Source: Methylobacterium symbioticum (GTDB lineage: Bacteria > Pseudomonadota > Alphaproteobacteria > Rhizobiales > Beijerinckiaceae). From it: a DNA stretch of 64,000 bases. Positions within the stretch are counted from its first letter, which is position 1; each line of letters starts with the position of its first letter. This document shows, one piece after another, positions 17,165 to 26,468 of this stretch. Location of the stretch: the NCBI RefSeq assembly GCF_902141845.1, contig NZ_CABFPH010000010.1, positions 1 through 64,000 of the forward strand, read 5' to 3'. Below the pieces are notes generated by a model that saw only the letters and a program-made list of their open reading frames with translations, was not told the DNA's origin and made no database searches. A program made the translations under genes and the position numbers.

Positions 17165-19465
17165 TCAGGCCGGCGGCGGCGCGGTCGCCGGGGTGACGCG
17201 GACCGGGATCGCCTTGGCCGCGGGGGTCTTGGCCTGCTCGTCGTGGTGCCAGAGCGGCACGAGGACGTTCATCTCCGGATAGTAGCCGCCGCAATTGCCC
17301 GCCGGGATCTCGTAGCGGACGACGCGCAGGCCCCGCACGCGCCGGTCGACCCCGTCATCGGCGTCGGTGGCCACATCGACGATGTCCCCGTCGGCGAGAC
17401 CGAGGCGCGCGAGATCGTCCGCGTTCATCAGGAGGATCTGGCGGGTGCCCTTCACGCCGCGGAAGCGGTCGTCGTAGCCGTAGACCGTGGTGTTGAACTG
17501 GTCGTTCGAGCGCAGCGTGATCAGGTCGAGCACCGAGCGGTCGGAGCGGGGCATGTCGGGATCGGCCTCGAGCCCGGCAGGCACGATGAAGTTGGCCTTG
17601 CCGGTCTTCGTCTCCCACCGGCGGTCGCGGGCGGCGAGCGGCTTGTGGAAGCCGCCCGGCTCGAACATCCGCGCGTTGAAGTCCGTGAACACGTCCGGAT
17701 AGGTCGCCTCGATGGCGTCGCGCACCCTGGCGTAGTCGCCGACCCAAGCGTCCCAGTCGAGCTTCGGATTCGGCGGCAGCGTCGCCTTGGCGATCCCGGC
17801 GACGATCCAGGGCTCGGAGCGGACATGCGGACTCACCGGCTCCGAGACGCCGCGCGAACCGTGGAAGGCCGCGCAGGAATCCTCGATCGACACCGCCTGG
17901 GGGCCGCTCGCCTGCCGGTCGATCTCGAGCCGGCCGAGGCAGGGCAGGATGTAGGCGATCTCGCCGCGCACGAGATGCGCGCGGTTCAGCTTGGTCGAGA
18001 CCTGCACCGAGAGGCGCAGGGACCGCCACGCCTCCTCCATCAGCCGGGTCTCGGGCACGGCGCGCACGAAGTTGCCGCCGAGCCCGATGAAGGCGCGCAC
18101 ATCGCCCTTCAGGATGCCGGTGCAGGCCTCGACCGTGTTCAGTCCCTTGTCCCGCGGCGGCTCGAACCCGTACTGCTCCTTCAGACGGTCGAGGGGGACG
18201 AGCTCCGGCTTCTCGGAGATGCCCACCGTGCGCTGGCCCTGCACGTTCGAGTGGCCGCGCACCGGGCAGATGCCGGCGCCCGGCCGGCCGATATGGCCGC
18301 GCAGCAGGAGCAGGTTGACCAGCATCTGCACCGTCTCGGTGCCCTTGCGATGCTGGGTCAGGCCCATCCCGTAGATGCCGATGACGTTCTGCGCCCGCAT
18401 GTAGACGGCGGCGGCCGCCTCCAGCGCCTCGCGCTTCAGGCCCGAGCGGCTCTCCAGGACGGCCCAGTCCTGCGCCTCGCAGAAGCGCACGAAATCCTTC
18501 AGGCCGTGGGTGTGCTCCTCGATGAAGGCCAGGTCGAGGACGCGCGGCCGGCCGGCCTGCGCCGCGTCGCGGTCGGCGGCGAGCACGGCCTTGCACATCC
18601 CGGTGAGTGCCGCGAGATCGCCGCCCGCCTTCACCTGATGGTACTGCGTCGAGATCTGCGTCGAGGCGCCGGTCAGCATCTCGACCGGCGATTGCGGGTT
18701 GGTGAAGCGCTCCAGCCCGCGCTCGCGCAGGGGGTTGAAGGTGATGATCGGCACGCCCCGGCGCCGGGCATGCTGGAGCGGGTGCAGCATCCGCGGCGCG
18801 TTCGAGCCGACATTCTGGCCGAAGAACAGGATCAGGTCGGTGGTCTCGAAATCCTCGAGCCGCACGGTGCCCACCGGCACGCCGATCGATTGCGGCAGGG
18901 CCACCGAGGTCGATTCGTGGCACATGTTCGAGGAATCGGGCAGGTTGTTGTTGCCGTACATCCGCGCGAGCAGCGCATACATGTAGCTGGTCTCGAGCGA
19001 GGCCCGTCCCGAAGCGTAGAAGACCACCGATTTCGGATCGAGCGCCTTCAGCTCCGCCCCGATCTCGGCGAAGGCCTCGGCCCAGTCGACGGGCACGTAG
19101 CGGTCCGTGCCGGCATCGTAGCGCATCGGGTGGGTGAGCCGGCCCTGCTCCTCCAGGTCGTAATCCGGCCAGGACAGGAGTTCGGTGACGCTGTGCTCGG
19201 CGAAGAACTCGGGCGTCGTACGCTTGCGGGTCTGCTCCCAGGCGGTCGCCTTGGCGCCGTTCTCGCAATACTCGAAGGCTAGCGGCTTGGCGGGCTTCGC
19301 CCAGGCGCAGGACACGCACATGTAGCCGTCGGGCTTGTTCTGCTTCATCAGCATCGCGGCGCCCGAGGCCGGGATCTGCTCGCGGGTCAGGATCTCGGCG
19401 AGCGAGCTGGCCGAGCCCCATCCGCCGGCAGGCCCGGTATAGGCCTGGATCTTCTCGCCTTCCAT
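17165..19465 (-). CDS. FdhF/YdeP-family molybdopterin oxidoreductase
   Basis: 766 residues. The N-terminus has GYMCVSCAWAKP, the unusual cluster-ligand region of YdeP-type enzymes (CxxC with Cys, not Sec); then YASGRASLETSYMYALLARM, NLPDSSNMCHESTSVALPQS and FFGQNVGSNAPRMLHP line the bis-MGD cofactor site, and the C-terminal beta-barrel domain has LRSNDQFNTTVYGYDDRFRG. No Tat signal is seen, so it is cytoplasmic. Family members are annotated as formate-dehydrogenase-like, but the substrate of YdeP proteins is not settled. ATG at 19465 has GGAGAAG 7 nt upstream. No fdhD or electron-transfer subunit adjoins. Confidence 0.88.
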   Translation of the reverse strand: MEGEKIQAYTGPAGGWGSASSLAEILTREQIPASGAAMLMKQNKPDGYMCVSCAWAKPAKPLAFEYCENGAKATAWEQTRKRTTPEFFAEHSVTELLSWPDYDLEEQGRLTHPMRYDAGTDRYVPVDWAEAFAEIGAELKALDPKSVVFYASGRASLETSYMYALLARMYGNNNLPDSSNMCHESTSVALPQSIGVPVGTVRLEDFETTDLILFFGQNVGSNAPRMLHPLQHARRRGVPIITFNPLRERGLERFTNPQSPVEMLTGASTQISTQYHQVKAGGDLAALTGMCKAVLAADRDAAQAGRPRVLDLAFIEEHTHGLKDFVRFCEAQDWAVLESRSGLKREALEAAAAVYMRAQNVIGIYGMGLTQHRKGTETVQMLVNLLLLRGHIGRPGAGICPVRGHSNVQGQRTVGISEKPELVPLDRLKEQYGFEPPRDKGLNTVEACTGILKGDVRAFIGLGGNFVRAVPETRLMEEAWRSLRLSVQVSTKLNRAHLVRGEIAYILPCLGRLEIDRQASGPQAVSIEDSCAAFHGSRGVSEPVSPHVRSEPWIVAGIAKATLPPNPKLDWDAWVGDYARVRDAIEATYPDVFTDFNARMFEPGGFHKPLAARDRRWETKTGKANFIVPAGLEADPDMPRSDRSVLDLITLRSNDQFNTTVYGYDDRFRGVKGTRQILLMNADDLARLGLADGDIVDVATDADDGVDRRVRGLRVVRYEIPAGNCGGYYPEMNVLVPLWHHDEQAKTPAAKAIPVRVTPATAPPPA

Positions 19466-19626
19466 CGCACGCTTCTCCACGCCGGCGCCGCGGTCAGGAG
19501 GCGGGGCCACCGAGATTGAACGCGCGAGGGCCGCCGCGGATCAGACCTGTGTTGTCGCGGGCCATGGCGCGGCGGCGCAAAGCGTGGGAGACTGACCTCG
19601 GGAAAACCGTCTTAAGGAGAGGAATG

Positions 19627-19800
19627 ATGGCGAGCGTCGACGTCGAGATGGTGAAATGCGCCTGTCCGGACTGCGTCTGCGTGATCCCGGTCGCCAAGGC
19701 GGTCGAGCGGGACGGCAAGGCCTTCTGCTGCGACGAATGCGCGAGCGGGCATCCGGACCATGCCGGCTGCGAGCACGCGGGCTGCACCTGCCACGGGTGA
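19627..19800 (+). CDS. Bacterial metallothionein (SmtA/BmtA type)
   Basis: 57 residues with 10 Cys and 4 His. The pattern KCACPDCVCVI, then GKAFCCDECASGHPDHAG and CEHAGCTCHG, closely follows cyanobacterial SmtA, which binds about four Zn(II) or Cd(II) in a Cys/His cluster with a zinc-finger-like fold. It is a soluble cytoplasmic metal buffer. AAGGAG lies 7 nt before this ATG; an ATG three bases earlier is the alternative. It is near the zinc-type receptor/GTPase locus at 20.6-24.2 kb. No metal-responsive operator was recognised in its short leader. Confidence 0.92.
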   Translation: MASVDVEMVKCACPDCVCVIPVAKAVERDGKAFCCDECASGHPDHAGCEHAGCTCHG

Positions 19801-19817
19801 GACCTGCCACGGGTGAG
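19786..19817 (+). repeat. 16-bp tandem duplication across the metallothionein stop
   Basis: ACCTGCCACGGGTGAG occurs twice back to back (19786-19801 and 19802-19817). The first copy encodes the last residues and stop of the metallothionein, and the second follows at once, so a frame change here would not alter the protein. It looks like a recent slippage duplication. Confidence 0.8.
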
Positions 19818-19931
19818 CGGGCATCCCGCAAGGCCGGCCCTGCTTTCTCGCCTCTGCGGGAGACGGTGGTGCCGGAAGGAGCCGGGAGAGGGAGCCTCCG
19901 AGGCCCGCCGACACGGGCACCTCGGGCGCCC

Positions 19932-20444
19932 TCAGCGCCGCCAGTCGAGATCGGCCCGGGCGTAGCGCGGCAGCGGGTTCAGGGAGAACGGCCCGCTGGG
20001 CGTCCAGGGGATCGCCGAGAACCCGGCCGCGGGCGTCGCGGAGCAGGCGAGAGCCTCGGCGCCCGGCGACGGCAGGGCGGACGTGGTCGCGGGTCCCTCG
20101 GCCACGGCCTCCGCCTCGTCCCTCTGCGGATAGGGTCGCGTCGGCAGCAGCCGGGCGGCACGGTCCCGAGCCTCCTGGCGTGCCGCCTCCCGCATCGCCC
20201 GACGATGCTGACGCCGCTCCTGGCGCGCCATGCGCCGAAGCTCGCGGCGGGTCGGGCCGGCGGCCGGGGCGAGGTCGCGCATGGCGCTCCGAAAGGCCCC
20301 GCGCGATTCACAGATCCCGAGGGATGGCCTGTAGATCTTCCCCAGGCGGCAATGCGCCCCGGCGCGGTCGTGACGGCGCGCTTCCGCCGTCTGGATCGAG
20401 GCAACACAGGAGAGAGCTGCCGCGAAAAGAACATATTTACGCAT
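19932..20444 (-). CDS. Exported basic protein, unknown function
   Basis: 170 residues. A clear signal peptide (MRKYVLFAAALSCVASIQTA, cut near AEA-RR) leads to a short Cys-containing segment (HCRLGKIYRPSLGICESRGA) and a helical Arg/Ala-rich middle (RRMARQERRQHRRAMREAAR). The C-terminus is Pro-rich. No domain was recognised. The 193 bp upstream are AT-rich, suggesting its own promoter. Confidence 0.6.
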   Translation of the reverse strand: MRKYVLFAAALSCVASIQTAEARRHDRAGAHCRLGKIYRPSLGICESRGAFRSAMRDLAPAAGPTRRELRRMARQERRQHRRAMREAARQEARDRAARLLPTRPYPQRDEAEAVAEGPATTSALPSPGAEALACSATPAAGFSAIPWTPSGPFSLNPLPRYARADLDWRR

Positions 20445-20637
20445 CGCATCCCCTCTTCATTGGCTTACGCTGACTTCATGCCAACAGAAGGCGCGGGGAT
20501 ATTTATATCACAGCCAACACTTCCCGTACATATAGTGCTTTATCACTAGAAACGCACGGCCGATTTTGTCTTTTTCACGGCGAAATCAGACCCGGGCCAC
20601 ACCGTAACTCAAGAGGACGGCCCGGGCCTCGCGGACC

Positions 20638-22797
20638 TCAGAAGCGGGCCGTCAGGAACAGCCGGACATTGCGCCCCGGCAGCAGGATCTCGTCCTTCTT
20701 GAACGAGGCGGAGTTGCGGATATCGGCATCGAGCAGGTTGCGGCCCTGGAGGCCGAGGGTGACCTCGCTGGCGCCATAGACGGCCGGATCGAGAGCCTTG
20801 GTGTAACTCAGCTCCGCCCGCAGGTCGTCGTAGCCGGCCGTGGTGGTCTCGAAGGGCGCGATCTGGGTGTGGGCGAAGGCGTGCAGCAGGTTCACCCGGG
20901 CGAACCAGCCGTCGGCGCGCAGGTAGACGCCGCCGCCGACCCGGTAGGGCGGGATGCGCGGCACGTTGGTGCCGTCGTCGAACTTGGCGCGGACGAAGTC
21001 GAACTGGCCCTCGACGCCGAGGAAGCCGTTGCCCACCGGCAGCGCGTCGTACTGGCCGATCAGCTCGGCACCGTAGAAGGTCGCGTTCTGCTGCGAGTAG
21101 ACGATCTGGCGCAGCTCGTCGCCGGTGCCGCAGCTCGCGAAATCGTCGTCGCAGAGGTTTCCGGTCAGGCGCTTATAGATGAAGCCCGTGTAGCGCGTGT
21201 AGAAGCCGGTCGCCTCGAAGCGCAGCGGGCCCACGCCGTGGCGGATGCTGGCCTCGACCGTGCGGGCGCGCTCCAGCTTGAGGGTCGGGTCGCCGATCTC
21301 GAAGGTGGCGGTGGCATCGTGCGGCCCCTGCGAGAACAGCTCGTAGCCGGTCGGCGCCCGCTCCACATAGGAGCCGTTGAGGCTCGCGACGAAGCCGTAG
21401 GGCAGGTCCTGCAGCACGCCGAAGCTCGCGCTCTTCGGGGCGAAGCGGCGGGTCAGCGCGTAGCGCAACGGGTCCTCGCCCTCGACCGGCAGGTAGTCGC
21501 CGGGGAAGCGCACGGCGGTGCTGCGCAGGCGGTCGCCCTCGATGCGGCCCGCCGCCTGCAGGCGGGTGCCCGGCACCACCTCCAGCTCCTCGAACAGGTA
21601 GACGGCACCGGCCCGCGAATCGGTCTTCGGCAGGAAGCCTTCGAGCTGCGTGTTGATCACCCGGCGGTCGGCCTGGACGCCGAGCGCGCCGGTGAGCTTG
21701 CCGAAGCTCGTGAAGACGGGGACGTGCTGCGCCTCGACGCGGATCTCGCCCTCGCGGTTCTTGAAGGTGGCCTGCCGCCCCTCGAACCCGTCCTCGCCGA
21801 TGCCGATCTCGTCGTGGCGGTAGACCGAGTAGCCCGCCCAGTAGCGGATCACCTCGATCGGCCCGTCGAGGGGCCGGTACTCGCCGCGCGACAGGAACCG
21901 GTCCTGGTTCGGGGTCAGACGCGTGCGGGCCTGCTCCGCCTCACCGCCCGGGATGGCGTAGAGGGCGTCATAATGGGTGAAGGCCGCGCCGATGAAGCCG
22001 CGGTCGCCGATCGCCGAGAGGCCGACCGAGCCGCCCTGCGACTCGGTGTAGGAGTTGCGCTGGATGCCGCCCGGAATGGCGTAGCTGTCGGTCGCCGTCT
22101 TGAAGCCGTCGGCGTGGACGGCGATGCCGTCCCGACCCGCATCCACCGTCGCGGCACCGAGCCGGCCGTTGTCGACGCTGGAATAGCCCGTGGTGACCTG
22201 GCCCGAATAGCCCTTGGCCGGGATGTAAGTCGGCACCCGGTTGTTCTCGGCCGAGACCACGCCGCCGATGGCGCCCGAGCCGTAGCGCAGGGTGGCGGGG
22301 CCGCGGATCACCTCCAGCCGGTCGGCGACCAGCGGGTTCACCGGCACCGCGTGATCCTCGCCGAGATCCGACACGCCGCCATTGACGATGCCGTTCTCCT
22401 GGATGCGCACCCGGGCATTGTCGAGGCCGCGGATGATCGGCCGCGAGGCGGCACCCGGCGCGTAGGTCGAGGCCGCGATACCCGGCCGGTCGAGCAGGGC
22501 GTCGCCGAGCGTCCGCGGCTGGTCGCGGGCGATCTGGTCCCGCGTCACCACGGTGACCGGGGAGAAGGTGTCGGTGACGACGGGGAGCAGGCCGAGGCTC
22601 GGCGCGGCCACGCCGGTCGGCGCGGCGGCGGAGCCGGGACCCGGCACGCGCGCGGGCTGGACCGGGCTCGGGCTGGTGACGCTGATCTCCTCCAGCGTGA
22701 CCTGCGCACCCTGCGCGGCGGCCATGCCGGGGACGAGAAACGGGCTCGCCAGCACCGCCAGGGCGGCACCGGAGCGGAAGGGAAGGGTCGGACGCAT
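20638..22797 (-). CDS. TonB-dependent outer-membrane receptor, ZnuD-like
   Basis: 719 residues. Signal peptide to about AAAQG; a plug domain with QPRTLGDALLDRPGIAAS, RPIIRGLDNARVRIQENGI and RLEVIRGPATLRYGSGAIGG; then a 22-strand-type barrel ending in the aromatic LFLTARF. The plug phrase GGVVSAENNRVPT resembles ZnuD-type zinc receptors. It lies divergent from a COG0523 GTPase, and the palindrome ATGTTACA-C-TGTAACAT sits 15 nt before its start, as expected for Zur repression. It should import a metal complex, most likely zinc, across the outer membrane with TonB-ExbBD energy. A cobalamin or siderophore ligand is the main alternative. Confidence 0.87.
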   Translation of the reverse strand: MRPTLPFRSGAALAVLASPFLVPGMAAAQGAQVTLEEISVTSPSPVQPARVPGPGSAAAPTGVAAPSLGLLPVVTDTFSPVTVVTRDQIARDQPRTLGDALLDRPGIAASTYAPGAASRPIIRGLDNARVRIQENGIVNGGVSDLGEDHAVPVNPLVADRLEVIRGPATLRYGSGAIGGVVSAENNRVPTYIPAKGYSGQVTTGYSSVDNGRLGAATVDAGRDGIAVHADGFKTATDSYAIPGGIQRNSYTESQGGSVGLSAIGDRGFIGAAFTHYDALYAIPGGEAEQARTRLTPNQDRFLSRGEYRPLDGPIEVIRYWAGYSVYRHDEIGIGEDGFEGRQATFKNREGEIRVEAQHVPVFTSFGKLTGALGVQADRRVINTQLEGFLPKTDSRAGAVYLFEELEVVPGTRLQAAGRIEGDRLRSTAVRFPGDYLPVEGEDPLRYALTRRFAPKSASFGVLQDLPYGFVASLNGSYVERAPTGYELFSQGPHDATATFEIGDPTLKLERARTVEASIRHGVGPLRFEATGFYTRYTGFIYKRLTGNLCDDDFASCGTGDELRQIVYSQQNATFYGAELIGQYDALPVGNGFLGVEGQFDFVRAKFDDGTNVPRIPPYRVGGGVYLRADGWFARVNLLHAFAHTQIAPFETTTAGYDDLRAELSYTKALDPAVYGASEVTLGLQGRNLLDADIRNSASFKKDEILLPGRNVRLFLTARF

Positions 22798-22811
22798 GAA
22801 CCAGCTCGGGA

Positions 22812-22828
22812 ATGTTACACTGTAACAT
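22812..22828. promoter_or_regulatory. Zur-box-like palindrome before the TonB receptor gene
   Basis: ATGTTACA-C-TGTAACAT is a perfect 8-bp inverted repeat with a one-base centre. It resembles the ATGTTATA/TATAACAT core of alphaproteobacterial Zur boxes. It lies immediately upstream of the receptor ATG, within reach of its promoter. Confidence 0.6.
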
Positions 22829-22952
22829 CGCCGATCCGGACGATGCGGCGCAACAGCCTCGCTTCGGCCTACAGCGCTTAGGCGTCCCAGCGTAACGTTA
22901 TTGCAACACGGCACGTGCGGATTGACAGGCGGGCTGCGGTCAGGCTTTGATT

Positions 22953-22968
22953 TGTAACATTATAACAT
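22953..22968. promoter_or_regulatory. Possible second metal-regulator site before the COG0523 GTPase gene
   Basis: TGTAACATTATAACAT holds two TAACAT half-sites in direct rather than inverted order, 13 nt before the GTPase ATG. A third related element, GTAACGTTAT, lies at 22891-22900 in the same gap. The half-sites match those of the perfect palindrome upstream of the receptor, so both divergent genes may be controlled by one Fur-family protein. Confidence 0.4.
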
Positions 22969-22981
22969 CTGATCATAGGCC

Positions 22982-24202
22982 ATGACCCAGCCCGATCCTC
23001 GCCTTCCCGTCACCGTGCTCTCCGGCTTCCTCGGCGCCGGGAAGACCACGCTGCTCAACCACGTCCTGAACAACCGCGAGGGCCGGCGCGTCGCGGTGAT
23101 CGTCAACGACATGAGCGAGGTGAATATCGACGCCGCCCTGGTGCGCGCGGGCGGCGCGGATCTCTCGCGCACCGACGAGCGGCTGGTGGAGATGACCAAT
23201 GGCTGCATCTGCTGCACGTTGCGCGACGACCTGCTCTCCGAGGTGCGCCGCCTCGCCGAGGACGGCCGCTTCGACTATCTGCTGATCGAGGGCACCGGCA
23301 TCGCCGAGCCGCTGCCGGTCGCGGCGACCTTCTCGTTCCGCGACGCCGACGGCCGGGCCCTCTCCGACGTGGCGCGCCTCGACACCATGGTCACCGTGGT
23401 CGACGCTGTGAACCTCTTGAAGGATTACGCCTCGGCCGAGTTCCTGCACCAGCGCGGCGAGACGGCCGGGGCGGAGGACACCCGGACGCTGGCCGACCTG
23501 CTCGTGGAGCAGATCGAGTTCGCCGACGTGGTGGTGATCAACAAGGCGTCTGACGTGACCCCGGAGCGCCTCTCCCTGGTGCGCTCCGTGGTGCGCGGGC
23601 TGAACGGCGACGCGCGCATCGTGGAGGCCGGCCACGGCCGCGTGGCCCTGTCCGACGTGCTCGACACCGGCCTGTTCTCGGAGGAGACGGCGCAGACCCA
23701 CCCGCTCTGGTTCAAGGAACTCTACGGCGCGCAGGACCACGTGCCGGAGACCGAGGAATACGGGATCAGCTCCTTCGTCTACCGGGCGCGGCGTCCCTTC
23801 GCGCCGGAGCGTTTCGACGCCTTCATCAACCGGACCTGGCCGGGGCTGATCCGGGCCAAGGGGCATTTCTGGCTGGCGACCCGGCCGGACTGGGTCGGCG
23901 ACGTCTCGATCGCCGGCGCGGTGGCGCGGGTCTCGGCGATGGGCTTCTGGTGGGCGGCGGTGCCGCGCCGGCGCTGGCCGGAGGAGGACGAGTTCCGCAC
24001 GCGGCTGGACGGGGTCTGGAGCGAGGTCTGGGGCGACCGGCGCCAGGAGCTCGTCTTCATCGGCCGCGACATGGACCAAGCGGCGATCACCGCGGCGCTC
24101 GACGCCTGCCTCGTGGAGACGGGCACGGATGCGGCGCCCTTCGACCCGGCCCCCTATCGCGGCCTGCCCGATCCCTTCCCGGCCTGGCGCACGGCCGCCT
24201 GA
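22982..24202 (+). CDS. COG0523 (CobW/ZigA-type) GTPase metallochaperone
   Basis: 406 residues. Walker [13 protein letters not shown] (near residue 17), the metal-binding motif [22 protein letters not shown], and INKASD for guanine recognition identify the CobW-C family. The C-terminal CobW_C domain carries [20 protein letters not shown] and ends near [13 protein letters not shown], as in the Zur-regulated ZigA/YciC subgroup, which is thought to deliver zinc to client proteins in zinc starvation. Placement next to a ZnuD-like receptor with Zur-type sites supports zinc over cobalt or nickel. A second family member is encoded at 41.1 kb with a different, shorter C-terminus. Confidence 0.9.
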   Translation: MTQPDPRLPVTVLSGFLGAGKTTLLNHVLNNREGRRVAVIVNDMSEVNIDAALVRAGGADLSRTDERLVEMTNGCICCTLRDDLLSEVRRLAEDGRFDYLLIEGTGIAEPLPVAATFSFRDADGRALSDVARLDTMVTVVDAVNLLKDYASAEFLHQRGETAGAEDTRTLADLLVEQIEFADVVVINKASDVTPERLSLVRSVVRGLNGDARIVEAGHGRVALSDVLDTGLFSEETAQTHPLWFKELYGAQDHVPETEEYGISSFVYRARRPFAPERFDAFINRTWPGLIRAKGHFWLATRPDWVGDVSIAGAVARVSAMGFWWAAVPRRRWPEEDEFRTRLDGVWSEVWGDRRQELVFIGRDMDQAAITAALDACLVETGTDAAPFDPAPYRGLPDPFPAWRTAA

Positions 24203-24212
24203 TCCGGGTGTC

Positions 24213-24309
24213 GAGAGGGGTAACCCCTCTCGTGGGTCCAGGGCAAAGCCCTGGTCATCGAAGATCAGGGCTCCGCCCCGATATCCCGCCAAAGGGATGA
24301 TCCCTTTGG
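24213..24309. repeat. Composite palindromic intergenic repeat (copy B), likely terminator
   Basis: Three perfect hairpins in a row: GAGAGGGG-TAA-CCCCTCTC (24213-24231), CCAGGGC-AAA-GCCCTGG (24238-24254) and CCAAAGGGAT-G-ATCCCTTTGG (24289-24309), with GGGCTCCGCCCC between the last two. It lies between the convergent ends of the COG0523 gene and the ABC exporter. The last two modules match the copies at 13.7 and 58.2 kb. Confidence 0.7.
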
Positions 24310-24321
24310 AAACCCGGACCT

Positions 24322-26466
24322 TCAGCCTGCGAGCGCCTTGAGGGGGCTCGCGGCGTCGGGCTGCTCGAAGGCGAGCACCTGATCGGCATGGGCGATGGTG
24401 GCCGGACGGTGGGCCACGATGATCCGCGTCATGGCGAAGTCGCGCAGGGAGGCGGCGATGGCGGCCTCGGTCGGCTCGTCGAGATGGCTCGTCGCCTCGT
24501 CGAGGAACAGGATCTCGGGCCGCCGGTAGAGGGCGCGGGCCAGGATGACGCGCTGCTTCTGCCCGCCGGAGAGGGTCGAGCCCATGTCGCCGACCAGCGT
24601 CTCGAAGCCCATCGGCGTGCGGCGGATGTCGGCGAGGATCGCGGCGCGCGCCGCGCATTCCTCGATCCAGGCGGGATCGGGCCGCTCATCGAAGCAGGAG
24701 ATGTTCTCGGCGATCGAGCCCGCGAACAGGCCGTCGCTCTGCATCACGCCCGCGATCCGGCCGCGATAGGCATCGGGGCCGATGGCGCGGATGTCCTGCC
24801 CGTCGACCAGCACCCGCCCCTCGCTCGCCGGGATCAGGCCCATCATGATCTTCATCATGGTGGTCTTGCCGCAGCCCGACGGGCCGGTGATGGCGAGGCT
24901 CGATCCCGCCTCCACCGAGAAGGACAGGCCGCGGAAGATCCAGGGCTCGTCGGCGCCGTAGCGGAGCGCCAGCCCGCTCGCGGCGAGCGCGCCGCGCTTG
25001 GCGCCGGGCCGGATGATCGCGGGGGTGGCGATCTCGGGCCGGGCCGCGTCCGGCCGCTCCTCGGGCTCGGTCAGCACGATGTCCGAGAGCCGGTCGGTCT
25101 GCACGCCGAGCATGCGCAGCTTGAACCCGGCATCGAGCAGGTTGCCGATCCGGCCGGAGAACTGGTCGCGGTAGCTCAGGAAGGCCACCAGCATGCCGAG
25201 CGTCATCGACTGGTCGATCACCGCGCGGGCGCCGAGCACCAGCAGGATCAGCCGGTCGGCCCCGAACATCAGCTCGTTGGCCCGCCCGAAGATGAGGTCG
25301 AGCCGCTGCAGGCGCAGCCGCGCGTTGAGCGCGGTGACGAACTGGTTCATCCAGGCGCCGCGGCGGCGCTCGCGGAGCCCCAGCAGCTTCACGCTCGCCA
25401 TGCCGCGCACCGTCTCGATGAAGTGCGTCTGCTGGCGCGCCTCGGCCACGATCGCCTCCTCGCTGCCCTCGCGATAGGCGTTGAAGGCGACGACCCGCAG
25501 GACACCCGTCAGCACGGTGGAGGCGACGACGACGAGGGCGAGCCAGCCGCCGTAGACGGCGAGCATGATCAGCATGCCGACCGCCATGATGCCGTCGAGC
25601 ACCGCCTGGACGAGGTCGGTGGTGAGCCCCTTCTGGATGGTCGCGAGCGAGCCGAAGCGCGAGATCACGTCGCCCACATGCCGCTTCTCGAAATAGTCGA
25701 GCGGCAGGCGCGAGAGATGGTCGAACAGGCCGCCCGACCATTGGTAGTTCAGGGTCGAGCCGGCGAGCATGATCGCCCAGGTGCGGGCGACCGCGAGCGC
25801 CAGTTGCATCAGCAGCATCAGCACGACGCCGACCGCGACCACCAGGAGCAGGTCGAGGTCGGCGTTCACGATGACCTCGTCGATGACGATCTGCGAGGCG
25901 ATCGGCATCAGGATGGCGACGAGCTCGATCCCGAGCGACAGGACGAGGATCTGCCCGAGCGCCCGGCGCAGGCCGCCGACGTTGCGGAACAGGTCGCGCA
26001 GGCGGAAGCCCCGCGCGGGGGCCTCGCGCACGAAGGTCGTCGTGGGCGTGACCTCCAGCGCCACGCCGGTGAAGTCGCGCGAGGCCTCGGCGAAGCTCAG
26101 GGTGCGCCGGCCGCGGGCCGGGTCGTGCACCACGATCCCCTTGGCCCGCACCGCGGCGAGCACCACGAAATGGTTGAGGCCCCAGTGCAGGATGCACGGG
26201 GTCTTGAGCCGCGCGAGGTCCGTCAGCTCGATCCGCAGGGCTCGCGTCGCGAGCCCCATCGTGCCGGCGAGGTCGATGAGGTTGCGTAGCGTCATGCCCT
26301 TGAGCGACAGGGCGTGGCGGCGGCGCAGCGCGCCGAGATCGACGTGGCGCCCGTGATAGCCGAGCACCATGGCGAGGCAGGCCATGCCGCATTCCGCGGC
26401 CTCGGCCTGGAGCACGACCGGCAGGCGCCGGCCGAAGCCGAACTGGAGGGTGTCGCGAAAGGCCAC
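24322..26466 (-). CDS. Peptidase-containing ABC transporter (C39, double-glycine exporter)
   Basis: 714 residues. An N-terminal C39 peptidase domain (about 15-140) has Cys26 in QAEAAECGMACLAM, His99 in LNHFVVL and Asp115 in VVHDPARG, a complete catalytic triad. Five or six transmembrane helices follow (about 165-440). The ATPase domain is intact: Walker A ITGPSGCGKTT, signature LSGGQKQR, Walker B ILFLDEATS, H-loop IIVAHR. Such proteins cleave a GG leader and export the mature peptide. Start is GTG at 26466 (TTG at 26472 is also possible), next to the HlyD stop, so the two are coupled. The divergent double-glycine peptide at 28.4 kb is the obvious substrate. Confidence 0.93.
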   Translation of the reverse strand: MAFRDTLQFGFGRRLPVVLQAEAAECGMACLAMVLGYHGRHVDLGALRRRHALSLKGMTLRNLIDLAGTMGLATRALRIELTDLARLKTPCILHWGLNHFVVLAAVRAKGIVVHDPARGRRTLSFAEASRDFTGVALEVTPTTTFVREAPARGFRLRDLFRNVGGLRRALGQILVLSLGIELVAILMPIASQIVIDEVIVNADLDLLLVVAVGVVLMLLMQLALAVARTWAIMLAGSTLNYQWSGGLFDHLSRLPLDYFEKRHVGDVISRFGSLATIQKGLTTDLVQAVLDGIMAVGMLIMLAVYGGWLALVVVASTVLTGVLRVVAFNAYREGSEEAIVAEARQQTHFIETVRGMASVKLLGLRERRRGAWMNQFVTALNARLRLQRLDLIFGRANELMFGADRLILLVLGARAVIDQSMTLGMLVAFLSYRDQFSGRIGNLLDAGFKLRMLGVQTDRLSDIVLTEPEERPDAARPEIATPAIIRPGAKRGALAASGLALRYGADEPWIFRGLSFSVEAGSSLAITGPSGCGKTTMMKIMMGLIPASEGRVLVDGQDIRAIGPDAYRGRIAGVMQSDGLFAGSIAENISCFDERPDPAWIEECAARAAILADIRRTPMGFETLVGDMGSTLSGGQKQRVILARALYRRPEILFLDEATSHLDEPTEAAIAASLRDFAMTRIIVAHRPATIAHADQVLAFEQPDAASPLKALAG

Positions 26467-26468
26467 GC

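Noticed and set aside
17165-19465. Selenoprotein reading of the YdeP-like oxidoreductase, given nearby selA
   Set aside because: The ligand motif uses ordinary Cys codons and the frame has no internal TGA.
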